Positions 10,569 to 20,473 are shown, counted from the stretch's first letter. The stretch is DNA of 64,000 bases from Rhodococcoides corynebacterioides (GCF_019834675.1 NZ_JABUBU010000006.1:62001-126000); one strand, 5' to 3'. The notes: generated from the letters alone by a model not told the origin. Translations and numbers: made by a program.

Positions 10569-10771
10569 TCCTCCACCCACTCGAGCAGGTCTCCGGGCTG
10601 ACACTCCAGCACCCGGCAGATCGCCTCGAGCGTGCTGAAGCGGATGGCCCGCGCCCGCCCGTTCTTGAGAACGGCCAGGTTGGCGGGCGTGAGTCCCACC
10701 TGGTCGGCGAATTCCCCGACCCCGATCTTGCGTTTGGCCAACTCCACGTCGAGACGCACCACGATCGGCAT
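10565..10771 (-). CDS. small XRE-family (Cro/CI-type HTH) regulator
   Basis: 68 aa consisting almost only of a helix-turn-helix: VGEFADQVGLTPANLAVLKNG followed by a ...FSTLEAICRVLECQPGDLL tail typical of YozG-type regulators. ATG 10771 overlaps the stop of the DUF2975 gene (TGATG). XRE/DUF2975 pairs are common in actinobacteria and firmicutes, the regulator probably controlling its own operon. The operator is likely within the promoter at 11257-11285. Confidence 0.88.
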   Translation of the reverse strand: MPIVVRLDVELAKRKIGVGEFADQVGLTPANLAVLKNGRARAIRFSTLEAICRVLECQPGDLLEWVEE

Positions 10772-11250
10772 CAGATCACCGCGTCGAGGTCGGTCCGCAG
10801 GTCGGTCGCCTGGCGCAGGAGCGCCCGCATGACCACCATCAGCAGCGCGGCGACGGCGATGACGACCACCATGAGGAAGAGGAGCAGGGGCAGTCCCGGA
10901 TCGGTCGCGGCGAACCCCACGGCGAGGAAGACCACCACCAGCACCGCCCAGGCGGCGACGATGGCACCGAGGATCACGTCGACCCACCGCCGCGACGACG
11001 CGGTGAAGATGCGGTTGCGCTGCACGAGCGTGAGCAGTTTCCAGGTCGCGACCACCACGACCTGGATGCACAGCACCCAGAAGATCGACACCGCGGTCAA
11101 CGGCCAGCGCAGGCCGGCGTCCTCGGGGCTCTCCTCGGCGAGGTGGGCGAACTGGCCCGGCAGCGAGAACACCTGGAGGACGACCAGCACCGCGAACAGG
11201 ACGGTGAGGACGAGACGGAGGAGGGGAACCACTCGACGTTCGATGGACAT
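10771..11250 (-). CDS. DUF2975 four-helix membrane protein
   Basis: 159 aa with four predicted membrane helices; the arrangement and the following XRE gene match DUF2975. ATG 11250 has no Shine-Dalgarno, but a promoter is placed so that transcription would begin at or next to the ATG, so it is probably translated from a leaderless mRNA. Biochemical role unknown. Confidence 0.82.
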   Translation of the reverse strand: MSIERRVVPLLRLVLTVLFAVLVVLQVFSLPGQFAHLAEESPEDAGLRWPLTAVSIFWVLCIQVVVVATWKLLTLVQRNRIFTASSRRWVDVILGAIVAAWAVLVVVFLAVGFAATDPGLPLLLFLMVVVIAVAALLMVVMRALLRQATDLRTDLDAVI

Positions 11251-11256
11251 ACACCG

Positions 11257-11285
11257 ACTATCGACATCGATCTATCGATTGTCAA
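11257..11285 (-). promoter_or_regulatory. housekeeping promoter of the DUF2975-XRE operon with ATCGAT repeats
   Basis: On the minus strand a TTGACA -35 box (11280-11285) is separated by 17 bp from a GATAGT -10 box (11257-11262). Six bases lie between the -10 and the ATG at 11250, the geometry of a leaderless transcript. The spacer contains two ATCGAT words plus ATCGAC, a likely operator for the XRE protein. Confidence 0.7.
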
Positions 11286-11414
11286 CAGATCTGGTCGAGC
11301 CGTCAGTCGAGCCGACCCAGTATGCACGGGCGGCGACGATAGAGTGTCGATCGACGCCGGGGCACGCACCGCACGCCCCGCCCAGATGCCCCGCCCCCGG
11401 AATGAGGACGCCCG

Positions 11415-11678
11415 ATGCCGAAGTCGAAGGTCCGGAAGAAGACCGACTACACGCTCGACCCGACCAACCGCACACCCGTCAAGGTGAAGGCGGCGCCGTC
11501 GAGCACGCTCTACCTGTCGGTGATGTTCGGTTTCATGTTGCTCGGTTTGGTGTATCTCATCGTGTACTACCTCGCCCAGGACGACATCGCGTGGATGGCG
11601 AACCTCGGAGCCTGGAACCTGCTCATCGGTTTCGGGTTCTGGATCATCGGCCTCGTCATGACGATGAAGTGGCGGTGA
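11415..11678 (+). CDS. crgA: cell division protein CrgA
   Basis: 87 aa with a basic N-terminus (MPKSKVRKK), the conserved YTLDPTNRTP region and two membrane helices. CrgA is a divisome membrane protein that interacts with FtsZ, FtsQ, FtsI and PBPs and helps stabilise the septal complex in mycobacteria. It is divergent from the DUF2975 operon, and its position near pknB and pabA is conserved. Confidence 0.95.
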   Translation: MPKSKVRKKTDYTLDPTNRTPVKVKAAPSSTLYLSVMFGFMLLGLVYLIVYYLAQDDIAWMANLGAWNLLIGFGFWIIGLVMTMKWR

Positions 11679-11732
11679 CCGGCGGTTGCGGCGTCGTGCG
11701 CGCGCGAATTACACGCGTGTTGTTCATCAACA

Positions 11733-12209
11733 GTGTGGATAACTCCTGTGGATAACTCGTCCCCGGGCTCGGCCCGCACGTGGGGGACACCTCCGGCGCT
11801 GCTCGCGGTGTTGGTGATCGGCGGCGTGGTTCTGCTCGTGGCCGCCGCGCTGACCAGGGGCGATACGGCCGGGCAGCTGCTGATCGGACTGGCGGCGCTG
11901 TGCGCACTGGGTCTGGCCGCGGTCGGTGCCCGGCGGCGCCCCCAGCTCACGCTGACCGACGACGCTCTCCATATCAAGGGAATCCGCGGCGTGCGTCGCT
12001 ACACCCGGGGCGACGTCGACACCGTTCGTCTGGTGCCGTACCCGCGACTCGGTCGGCGCGTCCCCATGATCGAGATGGATCTGCGCGAACCCGACGCGTC
12101 CGAGCGCCTCGTCATCCTCGGCCGGTGGGATCTGGGTACCGATCCGCGGACGGTGTTCGACGAGCTCGACGCCGCCGGGTGGGTGCCCGAGGGCTTCTCG
12201 TCGCGGTAG
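11733..12209 (+). CDS. PH-domain membrane protein
   Basis: 158 aa from GTG 11733; GTG 11748 is an equally weak alternative and neither has a clear ribosome binding site. Two hydrophobic segments (about 22-60) are followed by a cytosolic domain (LTLTDDALHIKGIRGVRRY...VELDAAGW type) like the bacterial PH/CFP-6 family. Function unknown. It converges on the rhomboid gene 34 bp downstream. Confidence 0.75.
   Translation: MWITPVDNSSPGSARTWGTPPALLAVLVIGGVVLLVAAALTRGDTAGQLLIGLAALCALGLAAVGARRRPQLTLTDDALHIKGIRGVRRYTRGDVDTVRLVPYPRLGRRVPMIEMDLREPDASERLVILGRWDLGTDPRTVFDELDAAGWVPEGFSSR
11734..11755 (+). promoter_or_regulatory. two perfect TGTGGATAA DnaA-box-type sites
   Basis: TGTGGATAA (complement of TTATCCACA) occurs at 11734-11742 and 11747-11755, a 13-bp repeat. 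They lie at the edge of, or just inside, the next coding region. Such pairs bind DnaA in other bacteria; binding here is an inference. Confidence 0.5.
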
Positions 12210-12243
12210 CCGCTCGGCCGCGGTGAGAGTTCGGCGGAGTCGC

Positions 12244-13125
12244 TCAGCCGAGCAGCACGCCCGCCCGCACCACCACGGCGAGCAGGGCGAGAACGCCGAC
12301 CCCGGCGACGCCGACCCAGCCGAGCAGGCGCGTGCGCGCGGGATCCCCGCCGCGCAGGAAGAGCACGGCCGCGGTGGCGGCGGCGCCGGCGGCGAGACCA
12401 CCGAGATGCCCCCACAGCGAGATGCCGGGGATGGCGATCGACAGCACGATGTTGAGGCCGATGATCGCGAGCACGGGCGTCGGGCTGCGCCGCAGGCGAA
12501 CCAGGACGACGGCCTGGGCGCCGAGCAGTCCGAACACCGCACCGGACGCCCCGACGGTCGCCGACACCGGCGAGGCCAGCCACATCACGGCGGCGGCGCC
12601 GCCGAGCAGGGACACGGCGTACACGGCGAGGTAGCGCGCGCGGCCGAGTACGGCCTCGCAGTCCCGACCGATGACGTACAGCGCGAACATGTTGACCGCG
12701 AGATGGACGATGCCCGAGTGCAGGAAGCCGCTGCCGACGACACGGGCGTAGTCGCCGTCGGCGACCAGGATCGGGACCAGGGCGAACGACCGGAACAGTG
12801 CGCTCGCCTGATTGCCGACACCGCCGGCCTGCGCGGCGGTGAGGGCGTAGACGGCGACGTTGATCGCCATCAGCGTGAAGGTCACGACGGGCGTCGCGAC
12901 GGCGGTGCGAAGCGTGCCACCGGCAACGGTGCGGGCCTGCGGCACCGAGCCTCCGGCGGCGGCCACGCAGTCGACGCAGTGCTGCCCCACGGACGCGGGG
13001 CGCAGGCACTGCGGACAGGCGGGCCGACCGCATCGAGTGCAGGACAGCCCGGTGGGAACGGTCGGATGGCGCACGCAGCCCGGCTGGGGCGGCATCGGAG
13101 CGCCGCCCCAGCCAGGTGTGCTCAT
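12244..13125 (-). CDS. rhomboid-family intramembrane serine protease with N-terminal zinc finger
   Basis: 293 aa. The N-terminus holds a B-box-like zinc finger (CVRHP...CTRCGRPACPQC...HCVDC), followed by about six membrane helices. The catalytic Ser is in GASGAVFG and the catalytic His in WGHLGG; HSGIVHLAVNMFAL is the conserved helix-2 segment. Rhomboids cleave substrates within the membrane; the actinobacterial substrate is not known. ATG overlaps the ppiA stop by one base. M. tuberculosis has a rhomboid with a similar finger elsewhere in its genome. Confidence 0.9.
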   Translation of the reverse strand: MSTPGWGGAPMPPQPGCVRHPTVPTGLSCTRCGRPACPQCLRPASVGQHCVDCVAAAGGSVPQARTVAGGTLRTAVATPVVTFTLMAINVAVYALTAAQAGGVGNQASALFRSFALVPILVADGDYARVVGSGFLHSGIVHLAVNMFALYVIGRDCEAVLGRARYLAVYAVSLLGGAAAVMWLASPVSATVGASGAVFGLLGAQAVVLVRLRRSPTPVLAIIGLNIVLSIAIPGISLWGHLGGLAAGAAATAAVLFLRGGDPARTRLLGWVGVAGVGVLALLAVVVRAGVLLG

Positions 13126-13661
13126 CAGGAGATGGTGACGCGCTCGATGACGACGTCCTCGACCGGACGGTCGCCGCGGCCGGTGGGCGTCGTGGCGATC
13201 TCGTCGACGACCTTCTGCGACGCAGGGTCGACGACCTCGCCGAAGATGGAGTGACGACGGTTCAAGTGGGGGGTCGGGCCGACGGTGATGAAGAACTGCG
13301 ACCCGTTGGTGCCGGGGCCGGCGTTGGCCATCGCGAGCAGGTACGGACGGTCGAAGGACAGTTCCGGGTGGAACTCGTCGCCGAACTTGTAGCCGGGGCC
13401 GCCGGTGCCGGTGCCCGTGGGGTCACCGCCCTGCAGCATGAAGCCGGCGATGACGCGGTGGAAGATGGCGCCGTCGTAGAACGGGCCTTCCGACGTGCCG
13501 GCGGCGTTCTTGGTGCTGTACTCCTTGGTGCCCTGCGCGAGACCGACGAAGTTCTCGACGGTCTTCGGCGCGTGGTTGCCGAAGAGCGCGATCTGGATGT
13601 CGCCGCGGTTGGTGTGCAGCGTCGCTGTCTGGGTCTGAAGTGGTGAGGTCACGTCGTCCAT
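13125..13661 (-). CDS. ppiA: cyclophilin-type peptidyl-prolyl isomerase PpiA
   Basis: 178 aa with the cyclophilin core: [25 protein letters not shown], the [14 protein letters not shown] active-site segment and the [12 protein letters not shown] tail. It is cytosolic, with no signal peptide, and accelerates Xaa-Pro isomerisation. ppiA at this position near gyrA and the tRNAs is conserved in mycobacteria. Confidence 0.95.
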   Translation of the reverse strand: MDDVTSPLQTQTATLHTNRGDIQIALFGNHAPKTVENFVGLAQGTKEYSTKNAAGTSEGPFYDGAIFHRVIAGFMLQGGDPTGTGTGGPGYKFGDEFHPELSFDRPYLLAMANAGPGTNGSQFFITVGPTPHLNRRHSIFGEVVDPASQKVVDEIATTPTGRGDRPVEDVVIERVTIS

Positions 13662-13694
13662 CGTGCCAGGCGCCCGATGTGCGAAGGTGAAGGC

Positions 13695-14069
13695 ATGACG
13701 ACTGCACCGGATCGTGCGACGGCGAAGAAGGCCCTGGGGATCGCCCGCGAGACGGCGACCACCCTGGCGAAGGGCCCGGCGGCCACGGGATTCGTGGTGA
13801 CCCGGAAGGGTGTGCAGGTGCTGCGGGCACGTCGCGCCCGCGCCCGCGAGGACGGTGGGGTGTCGACGCCCGTGCGTGCACCGCGTACGACGCGCCGGTC
13901 GGGTCGATCGCGCGTCCTGCGTCTGGGGTTGCTCGGCCTGGTTGCCGCCGCAGCCGCCGGTGCGATCGCCGCGGCGCGATCGCGCCGCACGGAGCTGCCG
14001 CCCCCGGCCGCCGAGCCGCCGCGTCTCGACACGCCCGTGACCGGGACGTCACCGCAACCGCAGCAGTAA
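13695..14069 (+). CDS. small membrane protein of unknown function
   Basis: 124 aa from ATG 13695, after GAAGGTG; an in-frame start at 13677 is less likely. A basic, Arg-rich half precedes one Ala-rich membrane helix (about 78-96) and a short Pro-rich tail. It diverges from ppiA, as small membrane-protein genes do at this locus in relatives. The 3' end overlaps the convergent hydrolase gene by 21 bp. Confidence 0.65.
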   Translation: MTTAPDRATAKKALGIARETATTLAKGPAATGFVVTRKGVQVLRARRARAREDGGVSTPVRAPRTTRRSGRSRVLRLGLLGLVAAAAAGAIAAARSRRTELPPPAAEPPRLDTPVTGTSPQPQQ

Positions 14070-15326
14070 CCGGAGAACGTCGGCGACGTCGATCGAGCGT
14101 GACCCGGGCACCACCTCGGTGCCCGCCACGACGGCCGCGACGTTCGACGCCGACACGCTGCCCGCGTCGAGGTACGCCGAGTGGCCCATGGCCCCGTCCG
14201 CGGCCAGCACCGTTGCTCCGGGGAGCTCGCTGGGATCGGTGCCGAACCGGCCCAGATCGGCCACCGGGTCGGTCGGCGCCTCGAGCACGAAGGGCGCCGG
14301 TGCGTCGGGCGGCGGGTCGTTCCACCCCGGCGACCCCATGAGCACCACCGCGTCCGCCGATCCGCCGTCCCGGAGGGCCTCCGCCGCGAGGACCGTTCCG
14401 TAGGAATGCGCGACGACGGCCACGCGGGGTGCGTCGTCGGTCAGGTGCCGGGGCATGTCCACCGCGCGCAGGGCGTGGGCCAGTGCCTCCGCGCCGGCAC
14501 GGGCCGGGCCGAGGCCGGCCACCGATCGAGCCGGGTCGACGAGCTCGCCGTTCCAGGCCGGCGCCTCGTAGCCGAGCCACGTGATGCCCGCGACCACCTG
14601 GTCCGTGCGGCGCCCGGCGTCGGCCACGATGCGCGCGGTCTCCTCGTCGCGGGCGGCGAGATCGCCGTCGACCGTGGTCCCGGCGCCCGGGACGAACACC
14701 GCCACGCGATCCGCCCCGTCGATCGGCCCGACCGCGACGGCGACGGTGGTGCGGCGCGGGCCCTGGTCGTACTGCACGAGGCGTCGGCCGGGTTGCGCGA
14801 GCACGGCAATAGTCGAGTCGAGCGCGGCCAGCCGGGCGCGTGTCTCGGCCAGACCGGCGTCGGCGTCGGTCGTCAGGCCGCCGAGAAACGAGCGCTCCAC
14901 CTCCGCGGCCAGGTCGCGTTCGACGCGGCGCAATGCCTCTCGATCGGCGAGCAGCCGCGGCCGGTGCACCGCGTCGAGCACACTCGCGGCGTCGACCCCG
15001 GCCGCGGCGGACGCGGCGTCGACCCCGGCCGCGTCACCCCCGTGTCCCGAAGTCGTGAACGCGGCCGCCACCCGCGCGTCCAGCTCGGTGCAGACGACGT
15101 CGTCGGGCGCGCCCCACCGTTCCAGCGCCGCACGTTCGTCCCCCGCGTCGACGGCGACGGCGCCCAGCCGTCGCAGCGTCGACACCGCGTCGTCGAAGCC
15201 GGCGAGAAGGGTGCGCACCCCGGTCCGAGCGGCGGTGGCCGCGGGGCCGTCCCAGTCGCTCGGGCGGAGGCAGACGGCGACGCGGTCGAGCACCGACTCG
15301 AGTTCCGTCACCGCCACCGTGAGCAT
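14049..15326 (-). CDS. alpha/beta hydrolase, DUF1023 family
   Basis: 425 aa from ATG 15326; MWQRGRM at 15344 is an alternative. The N-terminal half is helical and Ala-rich, and resembles the WXG100-like half of DUF1023 proteins. The C-terminal half has the nucleophile elbow VAVVAHSYGT and a distal GHSAYLD histidine segment. DUF1023 proteins are presumed esterases or lipases of unknown substrate. There is no signal peptide. Confidence 0.8.
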   Translation of the reverse strand: MLTVAVTELESVLDRVAVCLRPSDWDGPAATAARTGVRTLLAGFDDAVSTLRRLGAVAVDAGDERAALERWGAPDDVVCTELDARVAAAFTTSGHGGDAAGVDAASAAAGVDAASVLDAVHRPRLLADREALRRVERDLAAEVERSFLGGLTTDADAGLAETRARLAALDSTIAVLAQPGRRLVQYDQGPRRTTVAVAVGPIDGADRVAVFVPGAGTTVDGDLAARDEETARIVADAGRRTDQVVAGITWLGYEAPAWNGELVDPARSVAGLGPARAGAEALAHALRAVDMPRHLTDDAPRVAVVAHSYGTVLAAEALRDGGSADAVVLMGSPGWNDPPPDAPAPFVLEAPTDPVADLGRFGTDPSELPGATVLAADGAMGHSAYLDAGSVSASNVAAVVAGTEVVPGSRSIDVADVLRLLLRLR

Positions 15327-15486
15327 CCGCCCCCGCTGCCACATGTCCTGTGCTTGCCACACGTCCCGCCCCGTCCACTCGTGACGGGCCGTTCCAGCGA
15401 CGGTCCGTCCCCCACAGTGGACCGCACCGCACCGACCGCTCGGGCCGTTCATCCCCGGGGTGCGCGGTTGTCCCCGGGCGCGGCCG

Positions 15487-16521
15487 TCACCGGCTGTCGG
15501 CGGACGCGCCCGCGTCCTCGACCACCGCGCGGGGGACCGGGCGCGCCAACCGGTCCGCCCCGCGGGCGCGCTTCGCGCGGTAGAGCTCAGCATCGGCGGC
15601 GCGATAGATCTCCGACCAGCGCCGCACCGTCGGCATGCACACCAGCCCCACGCTCCACTCCGCCGAGTGCGCGCGGCGTAGTTCGTCGAGCAGGACGGCG
15701 GCGTCGTGCTCGGTGGTGCCCGGCATGAAGAGGACGAACTCGTCGCCCCCGAGCCGGCCCAGGACGTCCCCCTTGCGCAGCCGCGCCCGCCACGACGCCG
15801 CCACCCGCTCGAGGAGAACGTCGCCCGCGATGTGCCCGTACCGATCGTTGACGGTCTTGAAGTTGTCCAGGTCGAGCACGGCCATGCTGACGGGCAGACC
15901 CCGGGCGGCGTACGTCGGCAGCAACTTCTCCACACGCGCCTCGAGGCCCTGCCGGTTGAGCAGGCCCGTGAGGGGATCCCGGTTCGCGGAATGCCGCATC
16001 CGCCGACTGTGATTGCCGAAGAACTCCGCCGCGGCGACGATGCCCAGCGCGGTCAGCAGGTACGCGACGGCGGGCATGGTGGACGGGGACAACGCGGCGG
16101 CGACGACGCATCCGGCGAGGAGTACGACCACCCACACCCAGCCGCCGCGCTCGCTCCAGTACCCGGTCAGCTGCATCGCGAGGAGCATGGCCGCCTGGGT
16201 CAGGAGCAGGTAGGCGACGGCGCCGTCGGACGTCAGGAACACCGCCCACAGGCCTCCCACCGCGACTCCCGTGGCGATACCCAGGGTGCGGGTGGGAGTG
16301 GGGTGCGGGCCGAAGTGGACCAGGGCCGCGGCCACGGATTGCGCGACACCGACGACGATCATGACGACGGTGCCCGACGTCGTACCGGAGAACGCGACGG
16401 CGCCGGCCACGAAGAGAATCGACGTGAGGCCGAGATACGCCACCAGCGCGGTGGACGCCTCGAGGCGGCGGGCTGTGTTCACGTCAGCCAGTATCGGGGA
16501 CGCCGGCCGATCACGGGACAC
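15487..16521 (-). CDS. membrane GGDEF protein (probable diguanylate cyclase)
   Basis: 344 aa. About six N-terminal membrane helices (20-165) precede a GGDEF domain (about 180-330) with the intact catalytic motif RLGGDEFVLF and the DLDNFKTVNDRYGH substrate segment. It should convert two GTP to c-di-GMP. The start GTG 16521 lacks a good ribosome site; an internal GTG at 16479 is possible. No EAL domain or obvious partner is adjacent. Confidence 0.85.
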   Translation of the reverse strand: MSRDRPASPILADVNTARRLEASTALVAYLGLTSILFVAGAVAFSGTTSGTVVMIVVGVAQSVAAALVHFGPHPTPTRTLGIATGVAVGGLWAVFLTSDGAVAYLLLTQAAMLLAMQLTGYWSERGGWVWVVVLLAGCVVAAALSPSTMPAVAYLLTALGIVAAAEFFGNHSRRMRHSANRDPLTGLLNRQGLEARVEKLLPTYAARGLPVSMAVLDLDNFKTVNDRYGHIAGDVLLERVAASWRARLRKGDVLGRLGGDEFVLFMPGTTEHDAAVLLDELRRAHSAEWSVGLVCMPTVRRWSEIYRAADAELYRAKRARGADRLARPVPRAVVEDAGASADSR

Positions 16522-16581
16522 CGCTGCCGTGGTGAATGGTGAGCAAGTGTGGGGACGATCGTCCCGAGAGAAGAGAGGGAG

Positions 16582-16654
16582 TGGAGCCTAGGAGATTCGA
16601 ACTCCTGACATCTGCCTTGCAAAGGCAGCGCTCTACCAACTGAGCTAAGGCCCC
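16582..16654 (-). tRNA. tRNA-Ala (TGC)
   Basis: 73 nt that fold as a cloverleaf: acceptor GGGGCCT pairing with AGGCTCC plus discriminator A, anticodon TGC in the CTTTGCAAG context, and T-loop GGAGTTCGAATCTCC. CCA is not encoded. It pairs with tRNA-Ile 123 bp away, as beside gyrA in relatives. Confidence 0.97.
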
Positions 16655-16777
16655 GTCTCGGTGTCGGACAGCGAGTGCCAGACGCGACTCTCACGCACGA
16701 TGGCGCGAATCGCGGCCGCCGTGGCGACCACCACGAGTGAGAGGGCGAACTTCATCGGTGACCTCCACACTCGATCG

Positions 16778-16851
16778 TGGGCCTAGGAGGACTTGAACCT
16801 CCGACCTCTTCCTTATCAGGGAAGCGCTCTAACCGCCTGAGCTATAGGCCC
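16778..16851 (-). tRNA. tRNA-Ile (GAT)
   Basis: 74 nt with acceptor GGGCCTA / TAGGCCC plus discriminator A, anticodon GAT within CCTGATAAG, and T-arm GGAGGTTCAAGTCCTCC. CCA is not encoded. It lies just downstream of the gyrA-DUF3566 unit. Confidence 0.97.
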
Positions 16852-16958
16852 GCACCGTCGATCCGGGCAGCACCGTGATGCTTTCCGAACCGAGGCACGA
16901 GATTACCGCACCGCGCGGCCAGGACCAAAACGCCGCCGGCCGCCGACCGCGCGGTCCG

Positions 16959-17945
16959 TCAATCCCGGTCCGCGAGAGTCACTTCCAGCCCACCGACCAG
17001 GTCGGAGGACAGGTTGTAGACGAAGGAGCCGACCGTGGTGAGCGCGGTGAAGAGAACCACGTTGATCAGACCGATCACGGCCGCGTAGCCGAAGATCTGA
17101 CCCGCCGACACCAGACCGGCGTCGCCGGACGAGGCCACGATGTCGGAGAACGCGTTGTTCAGCCGATCCCAGACCCCCATGCCGTCGAGCACGAGGTACA
17201 GCAGCCCGACGGCCACCATCCACACGAAGAACAGCGACACCGAGATCACCAGGGACAGCTTCAGCATCGACCACGGGTCGAGCTTCCGGACCTGCACGGT
17301 GGCACGCAACGGCTCACCGGGCGCCGACGGACGCGGTGTCGCGACCGGGAGGGCCCGCTCGGTGCGCGGTTCCTCGTGACCCGGATGCCGCACGGTGGAC
17401 AGATCCGGCATGTCCGTCGGCAGATCCTTGCGCTCGATGTTGCGCGTGGGTCCGTCGATGACAGCGGCCTTGCTCGCCTTCGCACCGCCGTCGGATCGGC
17501 CCTGCGCCGCGGGGCCGCTGGGGCCGCCGGAGCCGCTCGGTCCGACGGGTCCCGCCGGAGCGCCCGGGCCGGCCGGAGGCCGGGGGCCGGCGGGGGGTCG
17601 AGGCCCTGCCGGCGCCGCGGGGCCGGACCCCTGCTGTCCGGACCCCGGTTGCACCGACGAGGCGGACCCCGCCTGGCCGGGTCGCTGCTGCAGGTTGGTC
17701 TGCGGCTGACGCTGCGGACCCTGCTGCACCCGACCCTGCTGCCCTGGAGACTGCTGGCCCGGGCCCTGCTGCGGACCCTGCTGCGCCGGGCGGGCCGGAC
17801 CCTGCTGCGCCGGACCCTGACCGGCGGGCCGCGGCGGAGCGGCGTCCGCCCGCGGGGTCCCGGTGGGGGGTGTGGCGTCGGAACCGGTCGGCGCGCCGTC
17901 GGCTCCGGTGGGGCGACCGGCTGCGGGCGTGTCGGGATTGGTCAC
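16959..17945 (-). CDS. DUF3566 membrane protein (gyrA-linked)
   Basis: 328 aa from GTG 17945, with GAAGGAG 12 bases upstream. Residues 1-200 are Pro/Gln/Gly-rich and disordered (QQGP repeats). The C-terminal about 130 residues are the DUF3566 domain with two membrane helices ([13 protein letters not shown]...[19 protein letters not shown]). The gene follows gyrA by 5 bp and corresponds to the Rv0007 position in M. tuberculosis. Function unknown; the link to gyrase is positional. Confidence 0.88.
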   Translation of the reverse strand: MTNPDTPAAGRPTGADGAPTGSDATPPTGTPRADAAPPRPAGQGPAQQGPARPAQQGPQQGPGQQSPGQQGRVQQGPQRQPQTNLQQRPGQAGSASSVQPGSGQQGSGPAAPAGPRPPAGPRPPAGPGAPAGPVGPSGSGGPSGPAAQGRSDGGAKASKAAVIDGPTRNIERKDLPTDMPDLSTVRHPGHEEPRTERALPVATPRPSAPGEPLRATVQVRKLDPWSMLKLSLVISVSLFFVWMVAVGLLYLVLDGMGVWDRLNNAFSDIVASSGDAGLVSAGQIFGYAAVIGLINVVLFTALTTVGSFVYNLSSDLVGGLEVTLADRD

Positions 17946-17950
17946 GGTGC

Positions 17951-20473
17951 TTACGACTCCTTCGATCCGTCGGTGTCTCCCGTCGGGAGATCCTCCGGCT
18001 CGTCCGCGTTGCGTGCGATGGCCAACAAGGTGTCGCCGTCCCCGAGGTTCATCAGACGCACGCCCTTGGTCTGGCGTCCGGCCCGTCGAACCTGCTTCGC
18101 CGCGGTGCGGATGACACCGCCGCTCGAGGTGATGGCGTAGAGCTCGTCGTCGTCGTTCACGATGAGCGCTCCCACCAGCGTGCCACGACGGGCGTCGAAC
18201 TGGATGGTCAGCACGCCCTTGCCGCCGCGTCCCTGGGGCGGGTAGTCCTCCATGGCGGTGCGCTTGGCGTAGCCGCCGGAGGTCGCGACCAGCAGGTACG
18301 TGCCTTCCTTGACCACGTTGAGCGAGAGCAGTCGGTCCTCGCCGTTGAAGCGCATGCCCTGCACGCCGGAGGTGGCGCGGCCCATCGGCCGCAGGACCTC
18401 GTCGGTGGCGGAGAACCGGATCGACTGACCCTGGGCGGAGACGAGCAGCAGGTCGTCGTCGGCGCTGCACAGGACCGCGCCCACCAGCTCGTCGTCGCCG
18501 CGCAGGTTGACGGCGACGATGCCGCCGGACCGGTTGGAGTCGAAGTCCGAGAGCTTGGACTTCTTCACCAGGCCGGCCTTGGTGGCGAGCACCAGGTAGG
18601 GGGCGTCGTCGTACGTCTTGATCTGGATGATCTGCGCGATGCGCTCGTCGGGCTGGAACGCGAGCAGGTTGGCGACGTGCTGGCCGCGCGCCGTGCGATT
18701 GGCCTCGGGCAGCTCGTACGCCTTGGCCCGGTAGACCCGGCCCTTGGTGGTGAAGAACAGGATCCAGTCGTGCGTCGAGCAGACGAAGAACTTGCTGACG
18801 ATGTCGTCCTGCTTGAGTCCGGCGCCCTGCACGCCCTTGCCGCCGCGCTTCTGCGAGCGGTACAGGTCGGTGCGGGTGCGCTTGGCGTAGCCGGTCTCGG
18901 TGATGGTGACGACGACGTTCTCCCGCGCGATGAGGTCCTCGTCGCTGACGTCGCCGTCGCTGGCGATGATGCGGGTCCGGCGATCGTCACCGTGCTTCTC
19001 GACGATCTCGGCGAGTTCGCTGCGGACGATCTCGCGCTGGCGCTCCGGCCGGTCGAGGATGTCCTTCAGGTCGGCGATCTCGAGCTCGATGGCGGCGAGG
19101 TCGTCGACGATCTTCTGACGCTCGAGCGCGGCCAGACGACGCAGCTGCATCGCCAGGATCGCGTCGGCCTGGATCTGGTCGACGTCGAGCAGGTCCATCA
19201 GGCCCTGGCGCGCGACGTCGGCGTCGGCCGACCGGCGGATGAGGGCGATGACCTCGTCGAGCGCGTCGAGCGCCTTGACCAGTCCGCGCAGGATGTGGGC
19301 GCGTTCCTCGGCCTTGCGCAGCCGATACCGCGTGCGCCGGACGATGACGTCGAGCTGGTGGGTGACGTACAGCCGGATCATCTGGTCGATGCGCAGGGTG
19401 CGCGGCACGCCGTCGACGATCGAGAGCATGTTGGCGCCGAAGCTGGTCTGCAGCTGGCTGTGCTTGTAGAGGTTGTTCAGCACCACCTTGGCCACCGCGT
19501 CACGACGCAGCTTGATGACGATGCGCATGCCGACGCGGTCCGAGGACTGGTCCTCGATGTCCGAGATGCCGGCGATACGACCGTCTTTCAGCTGCTCGGC
19601 GATGGAGGCGATCATGTTGTCCGGGTTGACCTGGTAGGGCAGCTCGGTGATGACGATCTGCGTTCCACCGCGCTCGCCCTCCTCGATGTCGACCACACCG
19701 CGCATGCGGATGGATCCGCGGCCGGTGCGGTACGCGTCCTCGATGCCCTGCGAGCCGACGATCAGTCCGTGCGTCGGGAAGTCCGGGCCCTTGATCCGCT
19801 CGATCATGGCCTCGAGGGCCACGTCCTCGGGGGCGTCGTAGTTGTCGAGCGTCCAGTACACGCCCTCGGCGAGTTCCCGAAGGTTGTGCGGCGGAACGTT
19901 GGTCGCCATGCCGACGGCGATACCGCCGCTGCCGTTGGCGAGCAGGTTGGGGAAGCGGCTGGGCAGGACCGTCGGCTCGAGCGTGCGACCGTCGTAGTTC
20001 GCGACGAAGTCGACGGTCTCCTCTTCGATGTCCGCGAGCATCTGCATCGCGAGCGGCGTGAGGCGACATTCGGTATAGCGCATGGCCGCCGGACCGTCGT
20101 TGCCGCGCGATCCGAAGTTGCCCTGGCCGTCGACCAGCGGGTAGCGCATCGACCACGGCTGCGCCATGCGCACCAGCGTGTCGTAGATCGAGCTGTCACC
20201 GTGGGGGTGGTAGTTGCCCATCGTCTCCGCCACGGGCCGTGCGGATTTCACGTAACCGCGGTCGGGGCGGTAGCCGTTGTCGAACATCGCGTAGAGCACG
20301 CGACGGTGCACGGGCTTGAGGCCGTCGCGCACCTCGGGCAGCGCGCGTCCGACGATCACGCTCATGGCGTAGTCGATGTAGCTGTTCTGCATCTCCTGCT
20401 GGATGTCGACAGGCTCGATGCGGTCCGAGGTGGGGCCGTCCCCACCGGTCGGCGGGAGGGTGGTGTCGGTCAT
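17951..20473 (-). CDS. gyrA: DNA gyrase subunit A
   Basis: 840 aa. The breakage-reunion domain has the catalytic Tyr133 (MRYTECRL) and the quinolone region [11 protein letters not shown]; Ser94 occupies the position that is Ser83 in E. coli and Ala90 in M. tuberculosis. The C-terminal domain shows repeated beta-pinwheel blades including QKRGGKGV. No intein is present. With GyrB it introduces negative supercoils. It lies 83 bp downstream of gyrB. Confidence 0.98.
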   Translation of the reverse strand: MTDTTLPPTGGDGPTSDRIEPVDIQQEMQNSYIDYAMSVIVGRALPEVRDGLKPVHRRVLYAMFDNGYRPDRGYVKSARPVAETMGNYHPHGDSSIYDTLVRMAQPWSMRYPLVDGQGNFGSRGNDGPAAMRYTECRLTPLAMQMLADIEEETVDFVANYDGRTLEPTVLPSRFPNLLANGSGGIAVGMATNVPPHNLRELAEGVYWTLDNYDAPEDVALEAMIERIKGPDFPTHGLIVGSQGIEDAYRTGRGSIRMRGVVDIEEGERGGTQIVITELPYQVNPDNMIASIAEQLKDGRIAGISDIEDQSSDRVGMRIVIKLRRDAVAKVVLNNLYKHSQLQTSFGANMLSIVDGVPRTLRIDQMIRLYVTHQLDVIVRRTRYRLRKAEERAHILRGLVKALDALDEVIALIRRSADADVARQGLMDLLDVDQIQADAILAMQLRRLAALERQKIVDDLAAIELEIADLKDILDRPERQREIVRSELAEIVEKHGDDRRTRIIASDGDVSDEDLIARENVVVTITETGYAKRTRTDLYRSQKRGGKGVQGAGLKQDDIVSKFFVCSTHDWILFFTTKGRVYRAKAYELPEANRTARGQHVANLLAFQPDERIAQIIQIKTYDDAPYLVLATKAGLVKKSKLSDFDSNRSGGIVAVNLRGDDELVGAVLCSADDDLLLVSAQGQSIRFSATDEVLRPMGRATSGVQGMRFNGEDRLLSLNVVKEGTYLLVATSGGYAKRTAMEDYPPQGRGGKGVLTIQFDARRGTLVGALIVNDDDELYAITSSGGVIRTAAKQVRRAGRQTKGVRLMNLGDGDTLLAIARNADEPEDLPTGDTDGSKES

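Noticed and set aside
16582..16851. tRNA genes as the attachment site of an element
   Set aside because: No duplicated tRNA 3' end is found in the window; the integrated element uses sigM.
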